DNA from: an uncultured Coprococcus sp.
GTDB taxonomy: Bacteria; Bacillota; Clostridia; Lachnospirales; Lachnospiraceae
Direction of reading: 5' to 3'
NCBI GenBank assembly: GCA_934277375.1
Contig: CAKQTZ010000002.1
Span: 124,001-188,000, forward strand
Length of the DNA: 64,000 bases
Shown here: positions 25,758 to 33,707 of the stretch, in pieces
Position numbering within the stretch: the stretch's first letter is position 1
Layout of the letters: every line of letters starts with the position of its first letter
The notes under the pieces: generated by a model
Databases searched by the model: none
What the model was told of the DNA's origin: nothing
The model's input: only the letters and a program-made list of their open reading frames with translations
Program-made: the position numbers and the translations under genes

Positions 25758-26978
25758 ATGAAGGTTAGTGAATCAGGTTATACAAGAGAAGAACTTTTAG
25801 AGATAGTAGATACATATCTGGCAGAGCAGTCCAGAAGATGGGAGTTCATAGAGGAGAAGGGTGATGGCATGTATGTGTACGCAGATAACGGCGATAGATA
25901 CCTTGACTTCTTCGCAGGCATAGCAGTAAGCAGTGCAGGAAATGCAAACAAGAAGGTTGCAAAGGCCATAGCTGATCAGGCTGCAAATGTAATACATGCA
26001 TCCAACTATGCATACACACTTCCAATGATACTCCTTGCCAAGAAGGTGTGTGACACTATAGGCATGGAGAAGATAGTGTTCCAGAATTCAGGAACAGAGG
26101 CCAATGAAGCCATGATCAAGATGGCGAGAAAGTATGGTGTGGACAACTACGGACCGGACAGATATAAGATCGTGACAGCAAAGAACAGCTTCCATGGAAG
26201 AACATATGGTGCGCTGTCGGCAACAGGACAGCCTGATTCAGCGTGTCACAAGGGATTTGCCCCACTTCTTCCGGGATTCACATATGCGCAGTACAATAAC
26301 CTTGAGGACTTCAAGAGCAAATGCGATGAGAACACCATAGGAATCATGGTGGAGCCTGTACAGGGCGAGGGCGGTGTATACCCTGCAGATCCAGAGTTCC
26401 TGAAAGGACTTCGTGAGTTCTGTGACGAGAAGGATATGCTGCTCATGTTCGATGAGGTTCAGACCGGATGGGGAAGATGTGGAGATATCATGGCTTATAT
26501 GACCTACGGCGTAAAGCCTGATATGATTTCCATGGCGAAGGCTATCGGAGGCGGTATGCCTATAGGTGCCATGTGTACAAGCGCCAAGATAGCAGCAGCA
26601 TTTACACCTGGTGCCCATGGATCAACATACGCAGCCAACCCCGTGTGCTGTGCAGCAGCACTTGCAGAGATAGATGAGATACTTGATAACAGGCTTTATG
26701 AGAATGCAAAGGAAGTGGGAGCATACTTCATGGAGGAGCTCAAGGCACTCCCTTGTGTAAAGGAGATCAGAGGACGTGGACTCCTGATAGGCGTTGAGTT
26801 TGACAAGCCTATCGCATTTGAGGTAAAGCACAGAGCACTTGAGAACAAGCTTCTCATAACAGCAGTAAGAGACAGCATCATAAGGCTTGCACCTCCACTT
26901 ATAGTTACAAAAGAGCACTGCGATGAGGCAGTGAAGCTTCTTAAGAAGTCTGTTGAGGAAGCACTTCAGGAGAAGTAA
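25758..26978 (+). CDS. Class III aminotransferase, ArgD-like
   Basis: PLP-dependent class III aminotransferase of 406 residues, resembling acetylornithine/ornithine aminotransferases. NSGTEANEAMIKMAR, the FHGRTYGALSATGQ segment, EPVQGEGG, MFDEVQTGWGR and the PLP Lys261 in SMAKAIGGGMPIGA are all present. The start is ATG 25758 (or 25755, immediately before), six bases after AAGGAG; an open frame reaches back to 25707 but those codons lie in the leader. There is no arginine-pathway neighbour, so the amino donor (acetylornithine, ornithine, succinyl-DAP or GABA) is not certain. A structured RNA-like element lies in its leader. Confidence 0.85.
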   Translation: MKVSESGYTREELLEIVDTYLAEQSRRWEFIEEKGDGMYVYADNGDRYLDFFAGIAVSSAGNANKKVAKAIADQAANVIHASNYAYTLPMILLAKKVCDTIGMEKIVFQNSGTEANEAMIKMARKYGVDNYGPDRYKIVTAKNSFHGRTYGALSATGQPDSACHKGFAPLLPGFTYAQYNNLEDFKSKCDENTIGIMVEPVQGEGGVYPADPEFLKGLREFCDEKDMLLMFDEVQTGWGRCGDIMAYMTYGVKPDMISMAKAIGGGMPIGAMCTSAKIAAAFTPGAHGSTYAANPVCCAAALAEIDEILDNRLYENAKEVGAYFMEELKALPCVKEIRGRGLLIGVEFDKPIAFEVKHRALENKLLITAVRDSIIRLAPPLIVTKEHCDEAVKLLKKSVEEALQEK

Positions 26979-26982
26979 GCAA

Positions 26983-27048
26983 TGCTATAAGCGGATAGCA
27001 GAGTAAATAATAGGAACAGTATATACGATCCTAAAAATTTGCAGGATC
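26983..27048 (+). other. Two small hairpins in the queF leader
   Basis: TGCTAT/ATAGCA (26983-26988, 26995-27000) and GATCCT/AGGATC (27027-27032, 27043-27048). Neither has a T-run. The segment does not match the preQ1 riboswitch patterns I know, although queF is a common preQ1-regulated gene. Confidence 0.35.
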
Positions 27049-27076
27049 AACATAAAAATATAGGAGACCATACATA

Positions 27077-27571
27077 ATGGGAAGAAGCAAAGAAGAGATG
27101 GAGGGAGTTACCCTCCTTGGAAATAAAGACGTAAAGTATAGCATGGATTATGCGCCGGAGATGCTTCAGACATTTGACAACAAGCACCCGGACAACGACT
27201 ACTTTGTCAAGTTCAACTGTCCTGAGTTCACAAGCCTCTGTCCGATAACCGGACAGCCTGACTTCGCAACGGTGTATATATCATATGTGCCGGGAAAGAA
27301 GATGGTGGAGAGCAAATCACTGAAGCTGTATCTGTTCAGCTTTAGAAATCACGGAGACTTCCATGAGGACTGTATGAACATAATCATGAAGGATCTCATA
27401 AAGCTAATGGATCCAAAGTATATCGAGGTGTGGGGCAAGTTCACACCGAGGGGAGGAATCTCCATAGACCCATACTGCAACTACGGCAGACCAGGAACAA
27501 AGTGGGAGGAGGTTGCCTGGAACCGTCTGGCAAACCACGACCTCTACCCTGAGAAAGTAGACAATAGATAA
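27077..27571 (+). CDS. queF: NADPH-dependent 7-cyano-7-deazaguanine (preQ0) reductase
   Basis: QueF reduces the nitrile of preQ0 to the aminomethyl group of preQ1 in queuosine biosynthesis. The 164 residues correspond to the short unimodular form. Catalytic Cys55 and Asp62 occur in [15 protein letters not shown], and the NADPH-binding motif [21 protein letters not shown] spans 78-98. ATAGGAGA precedes the ATG. No other queuosine genes are in the window, so this is a stand-alone member that may rely on salvage or distant genes. Confidence 0.96.
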   Translation: MGRSKEEMEGVTLLGNKDVKYSMDYAPEMLQTFDNKHPDNDYFVKFNCPEFTSLCPITGQPDFATVYISYVPGKKMVESKSLKLYLFSFRNHGDFHEDCMNIIMKDLIKLMDPKYIEVWGKFTPRGGISIDPYCNYGRPGTKWEEVAWNRLANHDLYPEKVDNR

Positions 27572-27612
27572 TACAGTCTGGGATATTGTCTGGCTTATGA
27601 TAATTTTATGAT

Positions 27613-27751
27613 TGTGTACTTGTATATGTTACCATCGCAGGACATTTGAGGCCGCCGGTCCTTAGGTGGCTGCCTGAGCAGGCACCTTAGTACCGCTGCA
27701 GGCCGAAACGAGCGGGAGCGCTCCAGCGAGGGTAACATATACGAGTACACA
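27613..27751 (+). ncRNA. Structured intergenic element E2 (candidate ncRNA or leader)
   Basis: Second copy of the element seen at 25563-25699, 139 bases long. The outer arms 27613-27633 and 27731-27751 pair over all 21 positions (one U-G), yet their sequence is unrelated to the E1 arms. The core 27652-27663 and 27687-27702 is identical to E1. The internal hairpin is AGGTG/CACCT here against AGATG/CATCT in E1, a compensatory A-U to G-C change. AGCGGGAGCG recurs at 27711-27720. It ends 51 bases before the folC start. Not a THF riboswitch as far as I can tell. Confidence 0.6.
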
Positions 27752-27802
27752 GATAAGATGTACATAGCCAGACAAGATCTCAGACAGATAAGGAGAATCA
27801 TT

Positions 27803-29101
27803 GTGGCGGATTACAGAGAGACTGTAGATTATATATTGGGTATTCCGCTTTTTGCACAGAAGATTGGAAGGGAAAACCTCTCCAGTCTTTTGCGCCGTTT
27901 GGGGAACCCTGAGAGGGCGGTGCCGGTAGTACATGTTGCGGGTACAAATGGCAAGGGATCTACGTGCCGGGCGCTGGCACAGATGTTGACGGAGAAGGGG
28001 TACAAGGTGGGATTGTTCATATCACCTCACCTGGTGTCCATAAATGAAAGAATACAGGTGGATGGTATAAATATATCAGATGACGATTTTGTCCGGGTGT
28101 TTGAGACTGTAAAGGCCCAGTTTCAGCAGCATCCATCATTCTTTGAGGTCATGTTTGCCATGGCTGCTGTGTACTTCAGGATGCAGGGCTGTGACTTTGC
28201 TGTGTATGAGACAGGCATGGGGGGCAGACTCGATGCGACCAATGTGCTTGAGCCGGAACTGACTATCATCACGTCGGTGGGGATGGATCACATGGAGTAT
28301 CTGGGTGACACTATAGAAAAGATTGCGGCGGAGAAAGCGGGAATAATAAAGCCGGGTGTACCAGTCATATATTTCAGACGCGATGAGGCTGCGGCAAAAG
28401 TTATAGAAGATACTGCAAAAGCCCGTAAATCCAGAATTATTTCAGTCGAAAAAGCAGATTATATAATAAATCATTTGGGGAACAAAACCATTGATTTTTC
28501 ATTATATAGTCGGTATTATAGTTATTGCAATTTAAAGATACAGAAAACTTCTCTATACCAGGTGGAGAATATCAGTCTTGCGGTGATGGCTTTTTATCTG
28601 CTGATGAAAAAAAGGAATGTTGAAGATGATGAACTGGAAGCTGTGATGAGAAAGGCTCTTGAGAAATTTTACTGGGAAGGACGTATGGAGGAGATAGCAC
28701 CACATGTATATGTGGATGGAGCTCATAATGTCGAGGCTGTACGCGCTTATGTGGAGACGGTCAGGACACTGCATTCCGATGACGACAAGATCCTGGTATT
28801 TGCAGCGGTGAAGGACAAGGAATACGATGCAATGATACAATTGCTGGCAGATGGGATAGAATGGAGAGAGATCATCGTGACCAGCGTTGACAGTGACAGA
28901 AGGGCTGATTCACATAAGCTGGCGGATCTGTTCAGAAAATGGGTGGATGTGCCTGTACATGTAAGTGATGTGATAGATGACGCCATGGATATGGCTGTTG
29001 AGCACAGATCACAGCGTGATGATACAGATATATATTGTGTGGGATCGCTGTATCTGGTCGGTGGAGTCAAGAGATGGAGGAATGAACATGATCAATTTTG
29101 A
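27803..29101 (+). CDS. folC: Folylpolyglutamate synthase / dihydrofolate synthase
   Basis: Mur-ligase-related enzyme that adds glutamate to folates (and usually to dihydropteroate). The 432 residues carry the P-loop VAGTNGKGSTCR from residue 45, SPHLVSINERIQ, ETGMGGRLDATN, TSVGMDHMEYLG and the DGAHNVEA motif. The start is GTG 27803, seven bases after AAGGAG; an upstream in-frame ATG at 27758 would lie just beyond element E2 and lacks a good ribosome-binding site. It overlaps the following 48-residue ORF by 14 bases. Confidence 0.95.
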   Translation: MADYRETVDYILGIPLFAQKIGRENLSSLLRRLGNPERAVPVVHVAGTNGKGSTCRALAQMLTEKGYKVGLFISPHLVSINERIQVDGINISDDDFVRVFETVKAQFQQHPSFFEVMFAMAAVYFRMQGCDFAVYETGMGGRLDATNVLEPELTIITSVGMDHMEYLGDTIEKIAAEKAGIIKPGVPVIYFRRDEAAAKVIEDTAKARKSRIISVEKADYIINHLGNKTIDFSLYSRYYSYCNLKIQKTSLYQVENISLAVMAFYLLMKKRNVEDDELEAVMRKALEKFYWEGRMEEIAPHVYVDGAHNVEAVRAYVETVRTLHSDDDKILVFAAVKDKEYDAMIQLLADGIEWREIIVTSVDSDRRADSHKLADLFRKWVDVPVHVSDVIDDAMDMAVEHRSQRDDTDIYCVGSLYLVGGVKRWRNEHDQF

Positions 29102-29234
29102 TGAAGAGATAAAGAGATTTAAACCTGCGCTTGAGCTGGATCAGGCTGAGGATGCCATATATAACAATGATCTCAAGGACATAATGGATGTTATGCAGGA
29201 GATGATGAGAGTAGCTAAAGAAGCAGAAAAGTAG
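29088..29234 (+). CDS. Small conserved-looking protein (48 aa) coupled to folC
   Basis: I do not recognise a family. The 48-residue acidic, helical product begins MINFDEEIKRFKPALELD and ends in a lysine/glutamate-rich helix. The start ATG 29088 is seven bases after GGAGG (29076-29080), inside the last codons of folC, so translation is likely coupled. The longer upstream open frame is just the folC shadow. Position suggests a shared operon with folC and the TPR protein; function unknown. Confidence 0.65.
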   Translation: MINFDEEIKRFKPALELDQAEDAIYNNDLKDIMDVMQEMMRVAKEAEK

Positions 29235-29262
29235 AGAATACGTGTTGATCGGAGACTAAACA

Positions 29263-30849
29263 ATGGCAGATGTACTTAACTGTAAGCACTGCGGTGGAGC
29301 GATAGCCGTCACGGGATATTGTACCAGATGCGGTCTTAAGATAGATTATGTAAATAAAGCACTTAATTCGTCCAAGTATTATTATAATATAGGACTTGAT
29401 AAGGCGAGGGTCAGGGACATGACCGGAGCGGAAGAGGCGCTTAAGCTTGCTTTGAAGTATGACAAGATGAATATAGATGCCAGAAATCTGTTAGGACTTG
29501 TGTACTATGAGACAGGAGAGATAGTCCATGCACTCAGCCACTGGGTTGTAAGTGTGAACTATTTTGATGGAAAGAATGTTGCGAAGAGATATATAAAGGA
29601 GATCAAATCCAATCCCCACAGACTTGAGGCTGTGAACAACGTGACAAGAAAGTATAACCAGGCTTTAGTGTATGCTAAACAGGGAAGCAAGGATCTTGCG
29701 TTTATCCAGCTCAGGAAGGTTTTGTCGGATAATACGAGATTCATACAGGGGTATCTCCTGCTTGCACTTCTGTTTATAGACGAGGGACGCGATGACAAGG
29801 CGAGAAAAGCACTGAAACGTGTGATCAAGATAGACAGAACCAATCCTGTCGCAGTAAGATATTTCAATGAGATGGGACATACAGATGAGGAGATCATGAA
29901 TTTCAGGGATTATCCTCAGGAGGATTATGATGTCGATTCATTGTTTGTGGATGATCAGAAGAAACTTATAGCAGGAAACAGTGAGATCGATTTTGATGGA
30001 GATCCAATACCGGTTGGAAGATATAAAGATATCAATTTTTACAAATATTCGATCGCATATATAATAGCAGGTGTTGTGTTAGGGCTTGCGGCTATGTGGA
30101 CACTCATAATACCGCATAGGGACAAGGCGGCAGATAATTCAGAGAGAGACCTTAAGATAACTTTCAGTCAGGAGATTGCGGACAAGAATGTATCCATATC
30201 AGAGCTTCAGTCCCAGGTGGATTCATTGAACACAAAGCTCACCAATATGGAGACAGAGAACAAGAAACTGCAGTCACAGATAGACAAGGTCGGTGATTAT
30301 GCAGCGCAGGTATTGTCGGATGACAATAAGACCAGAGTACAGTCAGCGATATATAAGTATGAGGCAATGTCGTATGAGGCAGCGATAGATGACCTCAACA
30401 AGGTACTTCAGGACAGCCCGGAAAATGATGTGGCTTTATTCTATAAGGCTATGAGTTATCTGAAGCTGTCCGATGACAACAATGCGACATTGGTTTTCAA
30501 TCAGCTTGTGGAGAAATGCCCGAATTCAGTATATTACACGGTGGCATGTGATTATGCAGATGAGGAGGCTATACAGGCGGGCAGGGATAAGGCTGAAAGC
30601 AAGACCCAGAGCAATACAGATGGAACAGCTGATGCAGCCGGAAGTGAAGACACAACAGAGCAGGATGGCACGGCGGACACAACAGGACTGGACGACACGG
30701 CGGATACAGCCGGACTGGACGGCACGGCGGACACAACAGGACTGGACGACACGGCGGACACAACAGGACTGGACGGCACGGCAGACACAGCCGGACAGGA
30801 TGGCACAGCGGACACATCCATGCAGGATGGAGAAGAAGCCGTACAGTAA
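29263..30849 (+). CDS. Zinc-ribbon/TPR membrane protein with C-terminal repeats
   Basis: A 528-residue protein. The N-terminal zinc ribbon has Cys7, Cys10, Cys20 and Cys23 (CKHC, CTRC). TPR-like helices follow at about 35-220 (one reads NIDARNLLGLVYYETGEIVHAL), with one transmembrane helix at about 261-283 and a predicted coiled coil at about 310-350. A second TPR pair lies at 360-445. A low-complexity tail (about 452-528) is made of 10-residue GLDDTADTAG/GLDGTADTTG repeats. The first TPR block is predicted cytoplasmic and the second extracytoplasmic, so it may tether assemblies across the membrane. That role is inference; no enzymatic motif is visible. Confidence 0.75.
   Translation: MADVLNCKHCGGAIAVTGYCTRCGLKIDYVNKALNSSKYYYNIGLDKARVRDMTGAEEALKLALKYDKMNIDARNLLGLVYYETGEIVHALSHWVVSVNYFDGKNVAKRYIKEIKSNPHRLEAVNNVTRKYNQALVYAKQGSKDLAFIQLRKVLSDNTRFIQGYLLLALLFIDEGRDDKARKALKRVIKIDRTNPVAVRYFNEMGHTDEEIMNFRDYPQEDYDVDSLFVDDQKKLIAGNSEIDFDGDPIPVGRYKDINFYKYSIAYIIAGVVLGLAAMWTLIIPHRDKAADNSERDLKITFSQEIADKNVSISELQSQVDSLNTKLTNMETENKKLQSQIDKVGDYAAQVLSDDNKTRVQSAIYKYEAMSYEAAIDDLNKVLQDSPENDVALFYKAMSYLKLSDDNNATLVFNQLVEKCPNSVYYTVACDYADEEAIQAGRDKAESKTQSNTDGTADAAGSEDTTEQDGTADTTGLDDTADTAGLDGTADTTGLDDTADTTGLDGTADTAGQDGTADTSMQDGEEAVQ
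30660..30825. repeat. 30-bp in-frame tandem repeats in the TPR protein tail
   Basis: About five copies of a 30-base unit with the core GACTGGACGACACGGCGGA, alternating GAC and GGC codons. They encode Asp/Thr/Gly-rich decapeptides. Near-identity between copies suggests recent expansion by slippage or recombination. Confidence 0.85.
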
Positions 30850-30870
30850 ATCAGATGTATGGCATAATGA

Positions 30871-30917
30871 AGCACGCTGAGACGTGCTCAGGTCATCGTA
30901 CTTACGCACGACGACAT
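30871..30917. repeat. Structured intergenic repeat (AGGTCATC...GACGACAT), copy 1
   Basis: Hairpin AGCACG/CGTGCT (30871-30876, 30883-30888) followed by AGGTCATC (30890-30897), 12 bases, and GACGACAT (30910-30917); outer CATAATG and CATTATG flank the block. The second part recurs between grpE and dnaK at 50874-50900. It probably belongs to a dispersed palindromic repeat family. Confidence 0.55.
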
Positions 30918-30930
30918 TATGACAAAATAT

Positions 30931-30983
30931 AAAAAGCACAAAGGAAACAGGATCAGAAATATCCGTTTTCCTTTGTGCTTTTT
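30931..30983 (+). terminator. Terminator before the spoIIA operon
   Basis: About 18 paired bases (AAAAAGCACAAAGGAAAC against GTTTTCCTTTGTGCTTTTT) with an inner GGAT/ATCC stem and a terminal T-run. Works in both directions in principle; separates the TPR gene from spoIIAA. Confidence 0.9.
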
Positions 30984-31025
30984 ATTTGTTATACCACAGT
31001 GGAAAATAATGATGAATGGAGGTAA

Positions 31026-31355
31026 ATGGTGAATATGTATGAGAAGATGGGGAACACTATAATAGTATATATGCCGGCAGAGGTTGACGATTATACTGCG
31101 GGCAGAATGCGAGAGAAAACTGAAGATGCCTTTGCTGACGAAGGTATCCGCCACGCAATATTTGACTTTGGCAGGACAACTTTCATGGACAGTTCAGGTA
31201 TAGGTTTTATAACCAGGAGATTCAGACAGTTAAATGATAGGGGGGGAAGCATAGGTGTGATAAATGTGAATAGCAGGATGGATAAGATACTCATGATGTC
31301 GGGAATATACAGGATAGCTCAGAGACTTGACAAAAATGATGACAGTGCAGTGTGA
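31026..31355 (+). CDS. spoIIAA: Anti-sigma F factor antagonist SpoIIAA
   Basis: STAS-domain protein of 109 residues that, when dephosphorylated, frees sigma F from SpoIIAB in the forespore. The phosphorylation motif MDSSGIGF lies at 54-61, preceded by IFDFGRTTF, as in SpoIIAA. GGAGG lies just upstream; ATG 31026 or GTG 31029 could be used, the latter with better spacing. First gene of spoIIAA-spoIIAB-sigF. I do not see a clear sigma-H promoter in the short gap after the terminator. Confidence 0.93.
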   Translation: MVNMYEKMGNTIIVYMPAEVDDYTAGRMREKTEDAFADEGIRHAIFDFGRTTFMDSSGIGFITRRFRQLNDRGGSIGVINVNSRMDKILMMSGIYRIAQRLDKNDDSAV

Positions 31356-31403
31356 GCCGGAAAGCGGTTATAGATTATAAAAGGCAAGGAGAATAAAAGG
31401 AAT

Positions 31404-31841
31404 ATGGATAATAACAGATTGACAGTACAGTTCGGCTGCGATGCGAGGAATGAGTCGGTGGCCAGAGTGGTGGTGGCCGCTCTTATGACAAGACTTAACC
31501 CAACCCTGTGTGAGGTGGAGGATGTTAAAACAGCAGTGTCAGAGGCAGTGACAAATGCAATAGTTCATGGATACAGACAGGGAGACGGAACAATCAGCAT
31601 AGAGGCGTACATAGAAGATGGAACCATATATATAAGTGTAAGTGATGAGGGATGTGGTATAGAGGATGTAAATAAAGCCATGGAGCCTATGTATACAACA
31701 GTGACAGATGGCAGCAGGTCAGGAATGGGATTTTCATTTATGGAAGCATTTATGGATGGACTTGAGGTGACATCGGCGGTTGGACAGGGAACGGTGGTGA
31801 GGATGAAAAAGATAATAGGCAGTAGGCAGGAGATGTATTGA
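31404..31841 (+). CDS. spoIIAB: Anti-sigma F factor / serine kinase SpoIIAB
   Basis: GHKL-type ATP-binding protein of 145 residues that binds sigma F and phosphorylates SpoIIAA. The N box EAVTNAIVHGY, the G1 box VSDEGCGIEDV and the later GSRSGMGFSFMEAFMD segment match SpoIIAB. AAGGAGAATAAAAGGAAT precedes the ATG. Its TGA overlaps the sigF ATG by one base (TGATG), the usual coupling in this operon. Confidence 0.95.
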   Translation: MDNNRLTVQFGCDARNESVARVVVAALMTRLNPTLCEVEDVKTAVSEAVTNAIVHGYRQGDGTISIEAYIEDGTIYISVSDEGCGIEDVNKAMEPMYTTVTDGSRSGMGFSFMEAFMDGLEVTSAVGQGTVVRMKKIIGSRQEMY

Positions 31842-32536
31842 TGGCGGACAATCTTCATTTGCTGAGACTTGCAAAAGATGGAGATGCTGGGGCAAGAGAT
31901 AGCCTTGTCACAGAAAATATGGGACTGGTGATCAGTGTTGCAAAAAGATATGCGGGGAGAGGACAGGAACTGGAGGACCTTATACAGTTGGGACTGATAG
32001 GGCTGCTCAAGGCGATAGACAGATTTGACATGGATTTCGAGGTCCAATTATCTACATATGCTGTTCCACTTATACAGGGGGAAATCCGCCGGTTCCTGCG
32101 GGATGATGGAATGATCAAGGTTGGAAGAAACCTGAAGGCGGTAAACTATAAGGCGGAACGCTACAGACAGGATATGATAAAAAAGCAGGGTATAGAACCT
32201 GGGATAGAAGACATCTGTGAGCATGTGGGGGTATCACCGGAGGAACTGATCATGGCTATGGAGGCATCGGTTGAAGTGGCAGACATAGATGATATCACGG
32301 AGCGGGCTGTGGGACAGAACGAAAGCGACGCTGCGGTCGACAGGCTTTTTATATCAGAACTGCTCGGAATGCTTTCGGAGTACGAGAGGAGACTTATAAT
32401 GTTGAGGTATTTTGAGAATAAAACCCAGGGGCAGATAGGCAGTCTTCTGGGCATCAGTCAGGTACAGGTCAGCAGGCTGGAGAAGAAAATACTGGCAAAG
32501 CTCAGAAACCAGAGGATCGACACGGATTATAATTAA
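31841..32536 (+). CDS. sigF: Forespore RNA polymerase sigma factor SigF
   Basis: Sporulation sigma factor of the sigma-70 family, 231 residues. Region 2 motifs include LVTENMGLVISVAKRY, ELEDLIQLGLIGLLKAIDRFD and STYAVPLIQGEIRRFLRDDG. Region 4 has the helix-turn-helix TQGQIGSLLGISQVQVSRLEKKIL. The start ATG 31841 overlaps the spoIIAB stop and has AGGAGA seven bases upstream; a TTG one codon earlier is open but not needed. Context with spoIIAA/AB makes it SigF, not SigG. spoVAA follows after 72 bases. Confidence 0.95.
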   Translation: MADNLHLLRLAKDGDAGARDSLVTENMGLVISVAKRYAGRGQELEDLIQLGLIGLLKAIDRFDMDFEVQLSTYAVPLIQGEIRRFLRDDGMIKVGRNLKAVNYKAERYRQDMIKKQGIEPGIEDICEHVGVSPEELIMAMEASVEVADIDDITERAVGQNESDAAVDRLFISELLGMLSEYERRLIMLRYFENKTQGQIGSLLGISQVQVSRLEKKILAKLRNQRIDTDYN

Positions 32537-32608
32537 TGGAATTATTTGGAATAATATCAGCCAGATATCCGGGCAGAATATATGTAGATGAAAAACAGAG
32601 GTGGATAT

Positions 32609-33232
32609 ATGGCTGGTCAGGTATATTTGCAGCTCTCAGAGAGCTGCCTTGCAGAGAAGAGAAAGATAAAGGTAAAGGATGTCGCAAAGGTGCTGAGTAC
32701 AGATCCGGAGCTTAGATATGGCATAGAGAAGATAGAACTTATGAGCTTTTCGGGAAACAAAGAGCAGCAGGTTATATCTGTCATGTATATTCTCCAGGTT
32801 ATACAGGAGCGATATCCAGGGTGTACAGTCCAGCCCATGGGGGCAACTGAGGTCGTAGTGTACTACAGGACATATGATACAAGTGACGGAGTGAAGCAGT
32901 TTTTTAAGTTCCTAATGATATGTTTTGTTGCGTTTTTTGGAGCGGCATTTTCCATTATGTCATATAACTCTGATGTGAATATGGTGGGACAGCTCGATGT
33001 CATGCACAATATCTTCGTAGGGCAGTCCAGGGAGGCATACCCTGTGGCAGGAATAGCATATTCCGTGGGATTGTTTATAGGAATAATAATTTTCTTCAAT
33101 CATGGAGCAAAGAAGAAATTCTCTGACGACCCTACACCTCTTCAGGTACAGATGAGACAGTACGAACAGGAAGTCAATCAGACAATCATAACAGATTATG
33201 GGAGAAAGAAGGCGACCAAAGATGTTGATTAG
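32609..33232 (+). CDS. spoVAA: Stage V sporulation protein AA
   Basis: SpoVAA belongs to the SpoVA machinery that imports Ca-dipicolinate into the forespore. The 207 residues have an N-terminal soluble domain (VYLQLSESCLAEKRKIKVKDVA...), whose start resembles other SpoVAA proteins, and two membrane segments in the C-terminal half. I place the start at ATG 32609 after AGAGGTGG; an in-frame ATG at 32588 also exists. It follows sigF directly, as in Bacilli, and overlaps spoVAB by 11 bases. Confidence 0.85.
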   Translation: MAGQVYLQLSESCLAEKRKIKVKDVAKVLSTDPELRYGIEKIELMSFSGNKEQQVISVMYILQVIQERYPGCTVQPMGATEVVVYYRTYDTSDGVKQFFKFLMICFVAFFGAAFSIMSYNSDVNMVGQLDVMHNIFVGQSREAYPVAGIAYSVGLFIGIIIFFNHGAKKKFSDDPTPLQVQMRQYEQEVNQTIITDYGRKKATKDVD

Positions 33233-33638
33233 ATATGTTATGCTTGCGATTGCCTGTTTTGCGGCTGGGGTAGCCATATCCGGTGGGTATTTTGCTTTTA
33301 TATCAATGATAGGAATATTTCCAAAGCTGCTCGAGAAAGTGAAAGGGGCGAGGCACTATCTGCTGATAGAATGCCTGTTGGCATACGGAGCTGCCATTGG
33401 CAATGTACTGTATATATTCTCACCATCGGTTCATATAACATGGGTAGGATATGCGGTTTTCTGCCTCTTTGGGGGAATATTTGTGGGATGCCTTGCGGGA
33501 GCATTGACTGAGGTACTGAATGTAATTCCCATAGCATCAAGGAGATTTGGGGTGAGGCGTAACCTGCCGTATGTGATATATGGTCTGGCAGCGGGAAAGC
33601 TGGTTGGCTCAGTCTTGAGTGTTATTATAGGAATGTGA
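33222..33638 (+). CDS. spoVAB: Stage V sporulation protein AB
   Basis: Membrane protein of 138 residues with about four hydrophobic segments (AIACFAAGVAISGGYFAFISMIGIFPKLLE at the start; GGIFVGCLAGALTEVLNVIPI later), matching SpoVAB. Start ATG 33222 lies within the end of spoVAA with an AAGAAGG site upstream; the longer open frame from 33198 is a shadow of the spoVAA end. Component of the dipicolinate channel complex. Confidence 0.88.
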   Translation: MLIRYVMLAIACFAAGVAISGGYFAFISMIGIFPKLLEKVKGARHYLLIECLLAYGAAIGNVLYIFSPSVHITWVGYAVFCLFGGIFVGCLAGALTEVLNVIPIASRRFGVRRNLPYVIYGLAAGKLVGSVLSVIIGM

Positions 33639-33707
33639 TGATAGTGAGAACTTTAGCAATGAGTAATTTCAGGAGTCTGGTCATCAAAGATAATATGGAG
33701 GTAAATG

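Noticed and set aside
26979-27076. preQ1 riboswitch upstream of queF
   Set aside because: Only two small hairpins are seen, without the conserved preQ1 loop and A-rich tail.
27613-27803. THF riboswitch ahead of folC
   Set aside because: folC can be THF-regulated, but the conserved bases and shape of THF riboswitches as I know them are not seen, and the same core occurs ahead of an aminotransferase gene.
30473-30939. Long ORFs opposite or shifted from the TPR protein repeats
   Set aside because: Shadow frames created by 30-base repeats lacking stop codons.
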